Shown in pieces: positions 35,154 to 44,601 of a stretch of DNA of 64,000 nt (position 1 is the stretch's first letter; the number at the start of each line of letters is the position of its first letter). The position numbers and the translations under genes were made by a program. The notes under the pieces were generated by a model that did no database searches, was not told where the DNA came from, and saw only the letters and a list, made by a program, of their open reading frames with translations. The DNA is from an uncultured Fodinibius sp. (GTDB lineage: Bacteria; Bacteroidota; Rhodothermia; Balneolales; Balneolaceae), in NCBI GenBank assembly GCA_913057775.1, contig CAJXOG010000003.1:186001-250000 (forward strand), given 5' to 3'.

Positions 35154-36467
35154 TTGAACCGGAAAGTCCTAAATCTGGCCATTCCCAATATTATCAGTAA
35201 TCTTTCCGTGCCCCTACTCGGAGCTGTTGATACGGCGTTGGTAGGGCATCTCGAAGAAGCCTATTACCTGGGAGCGATTGCTGTAGGGAGTATGATCTTC
35301 AACTTTATATTTTGGGGATTTGGCTTTCTACGGATGGGCACAACCGGAATTACAGCGCAGGCTTTTGGAGAGAAAAATCAGACCCAAAGCATTATGACGC
35401 TGGCACGGGCGTTAACGGTTGCCATTGTTTTCGGGATTTTAATTGTGTTATTGCAGGCATGGATTGCCGATCTCAGTTTTTGGCTCGTGGAAGCTTCACC
35501 CGAAGTGGAGCGCTACACCCGCATCTATTTTGAGATACGTATTTTTACCGCCCCGGCAACACTATCACTTTATGCTATTAACGGTTGGTTTCTGGGGATG
35601 CAGAACGCCCGTTACCCAATGATAGTAACTATCTTTTTAAACAGCCTTAATATTGGGCTCGATGTGCTGTTCGTTTACGGCATGGGCATGACCGTAGACG
35701 GTGTTGCACTGGGAACGCTTATTGCTCGCTACGCCGGAATAACGCTGGCAGTCATACTGCTTATTTACAAATATCGAAACTGGCTGAGCGGTTATGTTCA
35801 TGATCTTTTACTTGAGCTGGAAGCCATCAAGAATTTCTTTTCGGTAAATCGGGATATTTTTATCCGTACGCTCTGCCTTATTTTCACCTTTTCCTTTTTT
35901 ACTGCAAAATCTGCTGAGTTCGGAAATGTAGTGCTGGCCGCTAATTCTATTTTGCTGCAGCTCTGGATGCTGGTTTCCTACGGCATTGACGGATTTGCAT
36001 ATGCCGCAGAAAGTTTAATCGGTCGTTATACTGGTTCCAATCAGCAAAAGCGAGTAAAACTGGCCGTAAAATACTGCTTTATTTGGGGGATAGGTATTGG
36101 GCTGGCGGCGTCGCTTGTGTATGCTGTTTTCGATGTACAAATACTACAGATTTTTACCAACCAGCAGGATGTCATCGATACCGCTATGGTTTATTTTCTG
36201 TGGACGATTGCCGGACCTACGGTGAGCAGTTTCTCATACATCTGGGATGGCATTTTTATTGGAGCTACGGCAACCGGTCCCATGCGCGACTCTATGATTA
36301 TCGCTACACTGGTAGTATTTCTGCCCGTCTATGCTATTGGTGTTCATTATTTTGGCAATCACGCACTGTGGTTGGGATTGACGCTTTTTATGTTAGCTCG
36401 CGGTGCTACTCTCACCTATTTTGCTCCCAAACATATTCTCAAAATAAATTTGTTCTCAAAAGCGTAA
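35154..36467 (+). CDS. MATE family efflux transporter (DinF-like)
   Basis: This 437-residue polytopic protein has 12 membrane helices. It has the MATE/DinF opening LAIPNIISNLSVPLLGAVDTALVGHL (read in pieces, about 8-33), then WGFGFLRMGTTGITAQAFG. Later DGFAYAAESLIGRYTG is the second-half signature. It expels cationic drugs or metabolites using the sodium or proton gradient. The start is a TTG at 35154; no ATG is near the family N-terminus. A likely promoter region lies in the 201-bp gap from the divergent methyltransferase. Confidence 0.92.
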   Translation: MNRKVLNLAIPNIISNLSVPLLGAVDTALVGHLEEAYYLGAIAVGSMIFNFIFWGFGFLRMGTTGITAQAFGEKNQTQSIMTLARALTVAIVFGILIVLLQAWIADLSFWLVEASPEVERYTRIYFEIRIFTAPATLSLYAINGWFLGMQNARYPMIVTIFLNSLNIGLDVLFVYGMGMTVDGVALGTLIARYAGITLAVILLIYKYRNWLSGYVHDLLLELEAIKNFFSVNRDIFIRTLCLIFTFSFFTAKSAEFGNVVLAANSILLQLWMLVSYGIDGFAYAAESLIGRYTGSNQQKRVKLAVKYCFIWGIGIGLAASLVYAVFDVQILQIFTNQQDVIDTAMVYFLWTIAGPTVSSFSYIWDGIFIGATATGPMRDSMIIATLVVFLPVYAIGVHYFGNHALWLGLTLFMLARGATLTYFAPKHILKINLFSKA

Positions 36468-36515
36468 TTTGACAATGGAACTTAGGGTAGGTTTTAATGT
36501 AAGAAGTAGAAAATT

Positions 36516-37028
36516 ATGAAGACAATAATGTTGATGCGCCATGCCCAATCATCGCATGGAACTGGAAATCAAAAAGACTTTGATCGGCCGTTGGCCAAAC
36601 AGGGTAGTATTGATGCATCGCGGATAGGATTGTTTATCAAGAAAATCGGTGTCCAGCCTGCATATATTGAGGGTTCTACTGCGAAGCGTGCACAAGAGAC
36701 GATCGATCTTCTGATAAAGGCTGCTGATTTGCAATCTGATATCGTTAGGGAGAATGAAGACCTCTATTATGGCGGTGCACGTGATTATCTGTCGGTGGTA
36801 CAAAAGGCTTCTGATCATACAGATAGAATCATGATTGTAGGGCATAATCCGCTGCTCGAAGAAACAGTTTCTCTATTGTGTAATGGAGAAGGAGAATATG
36901 TGGCAAGAATACCTTCAGGCGGATTAGTTTGCATTGAGCATCCGGCTATAAAATGGAAGCAGATAAAGCCTGGAACGGCACGTTTTCGGTGGATGATGAT
37001 ACCCGAGCTGTTACAAAAAATGAATTAG
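36516..37028 (+). CDS. SixA-like phosphohistidine phosphatase
   Basis: This 170-residue histidine phosphatase has the RHG-type motif LMRHAQSSHG (Arg8, His9 in MRHA). The acidic and second-His parts are ENEDLYYGGARDYLSVV and VGHNPLLEE. SixA removes phosphate from the HPt domain of phosphorelay kinases; other members act on small molecules. It is 48 bp downstream of the MATE gene and convergent with the SulP gene (3-bp gap). The orphan sensor kinase at 9773 is not an HPt protein, so no specific partner can be named. Confidence 0.87.
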   Translation: MKTIMLMRHAQSSHGTGNQKDFDRPLAKQGSIDASRIGLFIKKIGVQPAYIEGSTAKRAQETIDLLIKAADLQSDIVRENEDLYYGGARDYLSVVQKASDHTDRIMIVGHNPLLEETVSLLCNGEGEYVARIPSGGLVCIEHPAIKWKQIKPGTARFRWMMIPELLQKMN

Positions 37029-37031
37029 TGC

Positions 37032-38765
37032 TTAGCCAATCACATCTTTATAATTAGACAGACGAGAACTTTTATCCTCTTCGTCAATAAGCTCAAGAAT
37101 GTATGAAACGGCTTCGTGAGGATCGCGATAAAAATGATTTTCGCCCACAAATTCGCGTAATCCTGATTTGTCGACCACATCACGTATCGGCCCTTTAAGT
37201 CCGGTGATATAGAGTTCAATATCCCAGTTTTTAAGGGTACCTACCATCGTTTTTATTTGTTCAATAGCTGTGGTATCGAGCGTATTAATGGTACTTCCAT
37301 CAATAATAACATAGCGTGTTGATTTATTTCGCTCCCGGCTTTTCTCGATGATATAATCCCGGAAAAAGTCAGCATTAACGAAAGAAAAAGAGGCATCTAC
37401 GCGAAGAATCAAGAGTCCATCGATGGGTTTGGCTTCGGGATTACGCTTTAGGTTTTTAAACAGACGGGTACCCGGTATAATCCCCAGCTCTGCTACATTG
37501 GGACGACTGTATTTATATAGCATGTGAATCATGGAGGCGACGACCCCAAGCAGAATACCTTCTTGTATGCCAATTAATAGAGTACATGCAGCGGTAAAAA
37601 TTGCGATGAGTCCCTCGCTTGGCTTGGTTCTATAGAGAAATTTAAATTCTCCTATATCAATGAGGTTGAGGGCCGAAACAATAATTATAGCCGCCAGTAT
37701 TGGCATTGGCAGGAAGTAGAAAATAGGTGTTAAAAACAGAAGTGTGGCGATGATGACGACAGAGGTGATTATATTGGCCAGTGGTGTTTGGACGTTAGCC
37801 TGTTCGGATGCCGCCGAACGGGAAAAGCTGCCGGATACGGGAATGGATTTAAAAAAACTGCCAAAGAAGTTGGAGGCGCCAATGGCTACCAGTTCATGAT
37901 TGGCATCTATGATGTAATTATGGCGTTTGGCAAAAGTTTGTCCTAGTGATGCTACGCTCATAAACTGCACCAGCGCCAAGGTAAGGGCGGTAGGTAAAAG
38001 CTCGCGCATATTATTGAAATTTATTGCGGGCAGTGAAAGTGCGGGCAATCCTGTTGGAATATCCCCCACCAGCTGAATGCCGAGTTGACCGGCTCCCACC
38101 ATCCACGACAGAAGGATGCTGATGCTTAAGATAACAACCGAAATTGGAAATATAGGTTTCACATATCGAACAATAGCCATTATAAAAATAGCGATAATAC
38201 CCCAGGTAAATGTTTGCCAATGTATCTGATCAAACTCTTGGGTTAGTTCTTCAATAAGGACAAAAACATACTGGCTTTGAGAAAGCTCAATCCCAAACAA
38301 ATTATTGACTTGGCTAAATGCAATAATGATAGGAGCAGCAAGTGTAAAGCCGGCAATAACCGGGCGTGAAAAGATATTGAGTACGGATCCCAGCCTCATT
38401 GATCCCATTAACAGCTGCATACCGCCCGCCATCATCGTAAGTAAAATTGTGAGCGTGATATAGCGATCCGTGTTGGGTTCTGCGAGGAGACTAACACCCG
38501 CGGCGACAATCAACATATCAATAGCGACGGGACCGATGGATAAGTTTTTAGACGTACCTAACAGTGGGTAGATGAGCAGAGGAATGACGCCGGCATAGAG
38601 GCCATAGATGGGAGGAACACCCGCAATTACGGCATAGGCCATCCCCTGTGGTATAAACATGATGCCGGTTGTTAGACCGGCTGTGAGATCACCACTAAAC
38701 TTATTGCTGTCATAATTGGGCAGCCACTCTGCAATTCTAAATGTTTTTCGTAGCCATTCTTCCAT
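37032..38765 (-). CDS. SulP-family anion permease with STAS domain
   Basis: This 577-residue protein has about 12-14 membrane helices (to about residue 420) with the SLC26/SulP signatures DLTAGLTTGIMFIPQGMAYA (about 26-45) and GSFSRSAASEQANVQTPLANI. A C-terminal STAS domain (about 440-560) contains YVIIDGSTINTLDTTAIEQI, the conserved Asp/Ser/Thr loop of the domain. Substrates in the family include sulfate, bicarbonate and dicarboxylates; the sequence alone does not decide. It is followed by 221 bp and then an SLC13-type permease in the same direction. Confidence 0.92.
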   Translation of the reverse strand: MEEWLRKTFRIAEWLPNYDSNKFSGDLTAGLTTGIMFIPQGMAYAVIAGVPPIYGLYAGVIPLLIYPLLGTSKNLSIGPVAIDMLIVAAGVSLLAEPNTDRYITLTILLTMMAGGMQLLMGSMRLGSVLNIFSRPVIAGFTLAAPIIIAFSQVNNLFGIELSQSQYVFVLIEELTQEFDQIHWQTFTWGIIAIFIMAIVRYVKPIFPISVVILSISILLSWMVGAGQLGIQLVGDIPTGLPALSLPAINFNNMRELLPTALTLALVQFMSVASLGQTFAKRHNYIIDANHELVAIGASNFFGSFFKSIPVSGSFSRSAASEQANVQTPLANIITSVVIIATLLFLTPIFYFLPMPILAAIIIVSALNLIDIGEFKFLYRTKPSEGLIAIFTAACTLLIGIQEGILLGVVASMIHMLYKYSRPNVAELGIIPGTRLFKNLKRNPEAKPIDGLLILRVDASFSFVNADFFRDYIIEKSRERNKSTRYVIIDGSTINTLDTTAIEQIKTMVGTLKNWDIELYITGLKGPIRDVVDKSGLREFVGENHFYRDPHEAVSYILELIDEEDKSSRLSNYKDVIG

Positions 38766-38986
38766 ATATCAAATAGACCAAAATATTGTAGACCAGTTCA
38801 AGAAGATAATAGTTATAAAATTTTTTCTGTATTGAAATAAATAATTGCTCATAATATAGATTTTATAATGGCCATATTATAGGTGCTATAAATGATTATA
38901 ATAATCAAAGTATTATGCCAAGGCTGATCCTTCTAAATTCTTCTAATATGTTAATTAAAATGACGAGCTAAACGATCTCTTCAAAT

Positions 38987-40765
38987 TTATAAAGGCCAGA
39001 TGATGGGAATAAAGATGGTAGCGAGAATCCAGAAAAGGAGGTTTAATGGAAGGCCTACCTTTGTGAAATCGGTAAATTTGTATTGTCCGGCACCATAAAT
39101 AAGGGTATTGGCATGATGCCCGAAAGGGGTAATAAAAGTCAGGCAGGCGGCATAACTAACCGCAAGAACCATAGGTTCGGCATTCACTCCAATCTGATTA
39201 GCTACTTGAATGGCAATAGGGGCGAGTAAGGCAACAGAAGCGTTCGTTGAAATAATGGCCGTTATCGACATGGTGAGCAGATAAAATCCAGATAAGACTG
39301 CAATGGGTCCGAAATCATACAATACAGAAATTAGAGATTCGGCTATTAATCCTGCAGCACCTGTTTTATCCATGGCAGTACCCAGAGGAAGCACTCCAAC
39401 AAGAAGCATAATTACTTTCCAGTTGATGGCATTATAGGCTTCTTCTGTGGTAATGCAACCGGTTAATATCATCAAGATAACTCCGGCTGGGGCACTGACT
39501 ACAATGGGGAGCAGGTTAAAGGCAGCGGTGCCCACAACAACAGCTAATATGGCTAATGCGATATTAGTTTTATTTGTGCGCGGACGCATTATATCCACTT
39601 CTGATGATATGACAAATGAGGGATCGTTGCTGATATCTTGTAGACGATCACTGCTAAGGCTGAGCAGAAGCGTATCGCCGCCGGAAATACGGACTTCTTT
39701 TAAGTCCTCCTGTTTGAGTTCTCCGTGATGGCGAATAGCCAACGGAATAGCTCCAAATCGTTCATAGAAATCAATATCCTTAAGTTTTCGTCCCTCCAGT
39801 GTTGATTCGGGGGCAACAGCGGCCTCAACCAGCTCGTCGCGACCGTGCTCAAGATCTACATCAACCCACTCTGAGCTGGGAACAAGAGAAAGGTCTTCGC
39901 GCCTGAGAAGCTTATCGATTTCTGATACGCTTCCCCGAACTCGAAGAATATCGCCGGCTTCGATCTTTGTTTTAGTACGTGTAGCGGAAGAGTCACTGGC
40001 TGTTTTAAAAATCCGCAGTATGTCAAGGTCAAGTTCACTGGTGAGGTTTTCTTCATCTAAAAATTCGCCGACCAGATAAGATTCCGGCTCAACCAATAAG
40101 TCGGTAAGGTAGCCCTGCATTTGAAAGTCGGCTGTCAGATCTTCGTCTTTGCGACGAGCTGGAATAAGATTATAACCTGTTAAATACAGGTAAAGAAATC
40201 CGCCTGAAAGCAATATGAGTCCCATCGGAGCAAAATCAAACATTGTAAAGGCTTGTCCCCCGCGCTCCTGAACAATAGAGCTAACAAGCAGATTTGTAGA
40301 AGTGCCGATGAGCGTGTTAATTCCTCCCATTATACCTGCAAAAGCCAGGGGCATTAACAGTTTGGAGGCACTGACGCCAATTCTGGCAGCTATATCAATC
40401 ACAACCGGAATGAATATCATAATCACGGCTGTGTTGTTCATAAATGATGAAGCAAAACTGACAAACAGCAGCATTATAAATAGCCATAGCCAGAAGTTTT
40501 TCTCCATCTTATCGCAAAAAAAGTTGCCGGCTTTATTCAGCAGCCCCGTTCTTCGCACCCCTTCGCTGATGACAAACATGGCTGCAATAGCAATGGTTGC
40601 GGGATTGCTGACCCCTGCAAATCCCTCTTGAGGTGTAAGGATACCCGAGGCTAAAAGACAAACCAGCAGAATAATAGATGCGACATCAAAGGATACATAG
40701 TCGGTCGCAAATAAGAATAAGGCAACTCCCAGAAGGGCAAAAACAAAGATTATTTCGAATGACAT
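38987..40765 (-). CDS. SLC13/DASS family permease with two TrkA-C domains
   Basis: This 592-residue membrane protein has N-terminal helices, including GILTPQEGFAGVSNPATIAIA (read in pieces) and LPLAFAGIMGGINTLIGTSTNLL. The motif GTSTN is the SLC13 sodium/substrate loop. Two RCK-C/TrkA-C domains follow at about 215-300 and 310-390. More helices follow, with the second motif ATIAIAAMF-like repeat near NASVALLAPIA and FITPFGHHANTLIYG. This TrkA-C type includes algal and bacterial Na+/sulfate transporters, so sulfate is plausible. It is on the same strand as the SulP gene. The upstream gap of 434 bp has no annotated gene. Confidence 0.9.
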   Translation of the reverse strand: MSFEIIFVFALLGVALFLFATDYVSFDVASIILLVCLLASGILTPQEGFAGVSNPATIAIAAMFVISEGVRRTGLLNKAGNFFCDKMEKNFWLWLFIMLLFVSFASSFMNNTAVIMIFIPVVIDIAARIGVSASKLLMPLAFAGIMGGINTLIGTSTNLLVSSIVQERGGQAFTMFDFAPMGLILLSGGFLYLYLTGYNLIPARRKDEDLTADFQMQGYLTDLLVEPESYLVGEFLDEENLTSELDLDILRIFKTASDSSATRTKTKIEAGDILRVRGSVSEIDKLLRREDLSLVPSSEWVDVDLEHGRDELVEAAVAPESTLEGRKLKDIDFYERFGAIPLAIRHHGELKQEDLKEVRISGGDTLLLSLSSDRLQDISNDPSFVISSEVDIMRPRTNKTNIALAILAVVVGTAAFNLLPIVVSAPAGVILMILTGCITTEEAYNAINWKVIMLLVGVLPLGTAMDKTGAAGLIAESLISVLYDFGPIAVLSGFYLLTMSITAIISTNASVALLAPIAIQVANQIGVNAEPMVLAVSYAACLTFITPFGHHANTLIYGAGQYKFTDFTKVGLPLNLLFWILATIFIPIIWPL

Positions 40766-41199
40766 TTACGAATTTCTCTTCTTTTTTGGGATAAAAAAGT
40801 TTTTGCAGTGTAGTGTTTTATTTACTCACTATCTGTTATTAGGGTATTTTCTCTCAAAATCTGCATTTCTCTTAACAAATTGAAGCCATCTCAAAATTCC
40901 GAAATTTGTTAGACAATATGCCAATATTCATCGTTATAGTTTGGGGTAAAAAGTGGGGCGCCGATTCGGGATTCACCATAAAATCCTTTGTGAATGTATT
41001 TTTGGGTATGATATCCGAAAAAAGTAGCAGGATAGGTGAAAATGAGTCCCGTAATTTTTTTTGAGGATGGTTATTTTCAAGAAAAATGTGTGTCAGATAA
41101 AATTTTGTGGATGAAGAATTACGAAGGTGCGTAGATTTTTTCTTACATTAAAGCGGTTTGAATGTTATTAGTATTAAAAATTGACTAAGGTTTTAGATT
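40766..41199. other. Gene-free gap of 434 bp with two weak coding candidates
   Basis: No gene here is convincing. On the minus strand, 41070-40909 is an open frame of 54 codons with protein-like composition and no usual start codon. On the plus strand, 41042-41152 could encode 36 residues (MSPVIFFEDGYF...), after AGGATAGGTGAAA. They overlap, so at most one is real. The promoter of the next plus-strand gene probably lies in the last 100 bp. No hairpin stands out. Confidence 0.4.
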
Positions 41200-41550
41200 A
41201 TGAATTACAAGCACAAGCTTTTTTATCTCTGTAAAACCCCACTTAGCGCTGAAGGTCCCAAGGATGTTGAAGTAATCGACCGGGCCGAAAGCAGTGATGA
41301 GTTTCCTGAGCTTTTCAAGGAGTACGAGGAACGGCGTGCTCATGCGTTTAATGAAGATAAGCTCTATAGTATTATCCGCGCGGATGATGTATTTGAGCTA
41401 CTGCGTACAGGGACGGAACAAGAGGCCAAAGAGATGGCTTTTGACAAGGCCCAGCAAGAAATTATCACAAACTTGCAGCACCGGGTAATGCAGAAGGATG
41501 ATAAAGAGGCTAAAGCTATTCTTAAGGAAGTGCATGATGTTGAATCGTAA
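41200..41550 (+). CDS. Small conserved-looking protein of unknown function
   Basis: I do not recognise this 116-residue protein. It starts MNYKHKLFYLCKTPLS, is hydrophilic and mostly helical in character, and has no signal peptide or membrane helix. Acidic and Lys-rich segments (KDDKEAKAILKEVHDVES) dominate the second half. Codon use looks like that of its neighbours. It precedes the pseudouridine synthase by 36-39 bp in the same direction, so cotranscription is likely. Function cannot be stated. Confidence 0.75.
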   Translation: MNYKHKLFYLCKTPLSAEGPKDVEVIDRAESSDEFPELFKEYEERRAHAFNEDKLYSIIRADDVFELLRTGTEQEAKEMAFDKAQQEIITNLQHRVMQKDDKEAKAILKEVHDVES

Positions 41551-41586
41551 GTGATTTGATATTATCTGCAGTTTCGGACTCGGTTT

Positions 41587-42297
41587 GTGATGGCTAAAAA
41601 ACGACCTTTCTATATTGTTAAGCAGGACAAAGATATTTTTGTCGTCGACAAGCCGGCGGGATTGCTTGCGGTGCCTATTCCCGATAGTAACGTCAAGAAT
41701 TTATATGACCTTGTTGCTGATCACCTTGCCAAGCACGGTGTTCGCGTGGGCGTAGTGCATCGTATTGATCGTTTTACCAGCGGGCTGATGGTGTTTGCGA
41801 AAAATGAGCGCGCGTACAATGATCTTGTTGAAAAGTTTCGCAATCATGAGCCCAAGCGGACCTATCTGGCAGTTGTGCGTGGGATAGTTGAGCAGGATGA
41901 GGGCGTCCTAGAGCACCACCTGAAGCTTATTAAAGATGGGTTTCGCAATATTGTGGTTGATCCCAATGAAGAGGGCGCTACCCCGGCGCGATTGTCTTAC
42001 AAGGTAAAAGAACGGTTTTTGGAGAATACATTGGTGGAAGTACAGTTGGATACGGGATTGAAAAATCAGATCCGCGTACAGTTTGAGGATATCGGTCACC
42101 AATTGGTAGGCGATCAGCATTATGCACCGGAAGAAGAGGGAGAGCCGTTGATTAATCGTCAGGCGTTGCATGCTTATCAATTGGCATTTAAGCATCCGCG
42201 TCATGGAAAGGAGGTACAGTTTGAGGCCAAGATTCCCGCCGATATGATGCGCCTGATCGATCGATTTCGGTGGAAAAAGGAAGCTCAATCCGGATAA
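41587..42297 (+). CDS. RluA-family pseudouridine synthase
   Basis: This 236-residue enzyme isomerises uridine to pseudouridine in rRNA or tRNA. The catalytic Asp61 is in VVHRIDRFTSGLMVFAKN (about 56-73). DKPAGLLAVP near 21-30 is the conserved N-terminal strand. The N-terminal S4 RNA-binding domain of many RluA proteins is absent, so it is the single-domain type. The frame starts with GTG at 41587 directly followed by ATG at 41590; the ATG is the likelier start. The specific RNA target is unknown. Confidence 0.9.
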   Translation: MMAKKRPFYIVKQDKDIFVVDKPAGLLAVPIPDSNVKNLYDLVADHLAKHGVRVGVVHRIDRFTSGLMVFAKNERAYNDLVEKFRNHEPKRTYLAVVRGIVEQDEGVLEHHLKLIKDGFRNIVVDPNEEGATPARLSYKVKERFLENTLVEVQLDTGLKNQIRVQFEDIGHQLVGDQHYAPEEEGEPLINRQALHAYQLAFKHPRHGKEVQFEAKIPADMMRLIDRFRWKKEAQSG

Positions 42298-42307
42298 GTC
42301 TCTTGGG

Positions 42308-42332
42308 TTGTTATATTTTGGCTTTATAACAA
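42308..42332. repeat. AT-rich hairpin between rluA-like gene and porin gene
   Basis: TTGTTATA (42308-42315) pairs exactly with TATAACAA (42325-42332) across 9 nt. There is no GC-rich stem and only a weak T-rich tail, so it is a poor terminator. It lies 46 bp before the porin start and could instead be an operator. Confidence 0.3.
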
Positions 42333-42377
42333 TATCTTATTGGAAATAAATAAGCTCATCAACGAATACTACATATT

Positions 42378-43421
42378 ATGAAGACAGGTGCTAAAAAAAT
42401 TATTGGATCGATTCTTCTTTTTGGTCTTCTCTTTTTTATCGGAGTATCGGTTCAAGCCCAGGATCAATCCCCATCTGATTTTGAGCAGTTTAGAGATCAG
42501 TTTAAAAATGAATATTTCTCAGTCGCAGGGTTACTCCAAACGATAGGTGGCTATCAGTTTGAGCGTGTCATTGGAGAAAATGGATTTTCGGTGGGCAATG
42601 CACGTCTACAGATCTACGGAGAGTTTGACGATAAATTTGGTTACCAGCTTCAGACAAATTTTGTGAGTAGTACTCCTCTGCTTGATGCGAATATGTATTA
42701 TAATCTGACGCCAAGTTTTTCAGTAAAAGCGGGATTGTTTAAGGCTCCCTTTAGTTATGAGTATTTAACGGGAGCAGCGGCTACTGATTTTGTCAATCGG
42801 TCATCGGTAGTTAACCAATTGGCTCCGAAGCGACAGGTGGGACTTCAGTTTGAGGGAAAGTTGGCTGATGGAAAGTTTAAGTACAGCGGTGGCATGTTTA
42901 ATGGCAATGGTTTTGGTCCGAATCAAAATGATGATGACCGGTTCTTGTATACGGCGCGATTGGAGACAAAATCTGGCTTAGGAAGTAATTCGGAAGATGG
43001 TTTTATGATGGGATTAAATGCCTCTTACGAGCAGAGCGAAAGTGCTACAACCGGGGCGGGATTACTGTCACAGGTTGAAGGTGAACAGCTGTTGCTTGGT
43101 GCTGATACGCGCATCAGCTATAATAAAATGATGTTGGCCGGTGAATTTATTTACTCAACGATTAATGCTGATTCCGGCGCTGAATATAACCCCTTCGGGT
43201 ACTATTTGACGGGCGGGTACTTTGTAACGCCAAAGACACAGCTGCTTGCCCGTTGGGATTACTTTGATGGAGATTTTATCGGAGCCAGCTCAGAGTCTAT
43301 TATTGGTGGAATCAATATCTTTCCATCGGACTTTTCTGAAGTGCAGCTAAACTATATTTATCCACTCGAAGACGGTGCTGAATTTTCCCAGATTCTGCTA
43401 AATCTACAAATTAATTTTTGA
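42378..43421 (+). CDS. Outer-membrane porin, phosphate-selective porin (OprP/OprO)-like
   Basis: This 347-residue outer-membrane protein has a signal peptide (about 1-27, ending VQAQ). Beta-strand repeats typical of the OprP/O family follow: NARLQIYGEFDDKFGYQLQTNF near 74-95, MYYNLTPSFSVKAGLFKAPFSYEYLTGA in pieces, and GGINIFPSDFSEVQLNYIYPLED near the end. It ends LLNLQINF, a terminal aromatic as needed for Bam assembly. It probably forms an anion-permeable channel. It is followed by a 270-bp region with hairpins before dps. Confidence 0.82.
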   Translation: MKTGAKKIIGSILLFGLLFFIGVSVQAQDQSPSDFEQFRDQFKNEYFSVAGLLQTIGGYQFERVIGENGFSVGNARLQIYGEFDDKFGYQLQTNFVSSTPLLDANMYYNLTPSFSVKAGLFKAPFSYEYLTGAAATDFVNRSSVVNQLAPKRQVGLQFEGKLADGKFKYSGGMFNGNGFGPNQNDDDRFLYTARLETKSGLGSNSEDGFMMGLNASYEQSESATTGAGLLSQVEGEQLLLGADTRISYNKMMLAGEFIYSTINADSGAEYNPFGYYLTGGYFVTPKTQLLARWDYFDGDFIGASSESIIGGINIFPSDFSEVQLNYIYPLEDGAEFSQILLNLQINF

Positions 43422-43573
43422 TAGTTTCGCTTCTGCAATTCCTAATTCATCAGGGAATGTCTATATTGGTTATAAGTACCTTCTATTGGTTTCTTGGAAT
43501 GATTACCCCCATATTCCTGTATTCATAATGTGATAGAAATAAAAATAGAGTAACATGTTATTACAGGACATAA

Positions 43574-43595
43574 AAGAGTTCTTTTGCGAACTCTT
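43574..43595. repeat. Perfect 8-bp hairpin upstream of dps
   Basis: AAGAGTTC (43574-43581) and GAACTCTT (43588-43595) with a 6-nt loop. No T-run follows, so it is not a normal terminator. It lies about 97 bp upstream of the dps start and may be an operator or an RNA hairpin. Confidence 0.4.
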
Positions 43596-43630
43596 GAAAG
43601 AGTATTTTAAGAATAAAAATGAACCTTATT

Positions 43631-43650
43631 ATTGCAGCATAAACTGCAAT
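43631..43650. repeat. Perfect 7-bp inverted repeat directly upstream of dps
   Basis: ATTGCAG (43631-43637) and CTGCAAT (43644-43650) spaced by 6 nt. The symmetry is of the kind bound by dimeric regulators. It ends 41 bp before the dps start, which fits an operator overlapping the promoter. Confidence 0.4.
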
Positions 43651-43691
43651 TGTAGAAAGCATTAGAATAAAAAGTATTAAGGTGTTCAGTT

Positions 43692-44189
43692 ATGAGTACC
43701 ATGACAAAGGGAGATAAAAAAATGGAAATTAATATTGGTATAAGTGAAGAGAATCGTAAAGAGATCGCTGATGCACTTTCCAGGGTGTTGGCAGATTCAT
43801 ACATGTTATATTTAAAAACACATAATTATCATTGGAATGTAACTGGTGAGTTGTTTCATTCGCTCCACGAACAATTTGAAGAACAGTATACCGAGTTGGC
43901 AGACGCCATTGATGAAATTGCCGAACGTATTCGAGCGCTCGGTTATCGGGCACCCGGAACATTTAAAGAGTTCAATGAATTAACTTCTATTGATGAACAG
44001 CAAGATGAGCCGGAAGCAATGGAGATGGTTCGGCGTTTAGCCGTCGGTAATGAGCAGGTGCTTAGAACAGCACGTGAGGCATTGGAACCAGCGAATAATG
44101 CAGAAGATGAGGCAACAATTGATCTTTTGACTGAACGCTTGCACGTACACTCCAAGACGGCCTGGATGCTTCGCAGCCATCTGGAATAA
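43692..44189 (+). CDS. dps: Dps-family DNA-binding ferritin-like protein
   Basis: This 165-residue protein belongs to the Dps family, which forms 12-mers that oxidise and store iron and protect DNA during oxidative stress and starvation. The ferroxidase site at the subunit interface is recognisable: THNYHWNVTG (His47) and HEQFEEQY (about 59-66), followed by ADAIDEIAERIRALG. Sequence LRTAREALEPAN and LHVHSKTAWMLRSHLE complete the bundle. The ATG at 43692 gives a charged leader; another ATG lies at 43722. It is followed by two other stress-type genes on the same strand. Confidence 0.92.
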   Translation: MSTMTKGDKKMEINIGISEENRKEIADALSRVLADSYMLYLKTHNYHWNVTGELFHSLHEQFEEQYTELADAIDEIAERIRALGYRAPGTFKEFNELTSIDEQQDEPEAMEMVRRLAVGNEQVLRTAREALEPANNAEDEATIDLLTERLHVHSKTAWMLRSHLE

Positions 44190-44224
44190 ATCCGAAATCA
44201 ACTAATATAAAAACACTATTAATT

Positions 44225-44515
44225 ATGGCTAAACGAGAAGAGTACATTGATAAGTTGGAAAAGCAACTTCGAGAATGGAATACCCAGATTGATAAGCTCC
44301 AAAAGCGTGTTAATGATGAGTCTCAGGATCTGAAGGCCAAACTCGACGAGCGAATGGACGAGCTGAGAAAAAAACGTTCTCGTCTGCGTTCAAAATTGGA
44401 CAAAATAAAGGACTCGGGCGATGATGTGTTTGAGGAAATAAAAGCGGATAGTGAAAAGCTTTGGAAAGACGTTAAGAAAGGCTTTTCCGAAATTCGTGAA
44501 ATCGTAAAAGAATAA
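44225..44515 (+). CDS. Small charged coiled-coil protein, sll1863-like
   Basis: This 96-residue protein is almost entirely a predicted coiled coil: EYIDKLEKQLREWNTQIDKL and KLDERMDELRKKRSRLRSKL show heptads of Leu/Ile and alternating Lys/Glu. There is no signal peptide. It resembles the sll1863 family of stress-induced coiled-coil proteins, though such similarity is easily biased by composition. It lies 35 bp after dps and is followed by a terminator, so it ends the dps transcript. A role in stress or membrane association is only inferred. Confidence 0.65.
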   Translation: MAKREEYIDKLEKQLREWNTQIDKLQKRVNDESQDLKAKLDERMDELRKKRSRLRSKLDKIKDSGDDVFEEIKADSEKLWKDVKKGFSEIREIVKE

Positions 44516-44540
44516 TACTGAATTTATTAATATACTGTGA

Positions 44541-44570
44541 GGCAGTCCATTAGGGCTGCCTTCTTTTTTT
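44541..44570 (+). terminator. Rho-independent terminator after the coiled-coil gene
   Basis: The stem GGCAGTCC (44541-44548) pairs with GGGCTGCC (44553-44560), one G-T pair allowed, followed by TTCTTTTTTT. It separates dps and its neighbour from the MscS gene. Nearly the same hairpin recurs at 53672. Confidence 0.9.
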
Positions 44571-44601
44571 GAATAAAATCTAAAGTTAAGGGGATTAGAG
44601 C

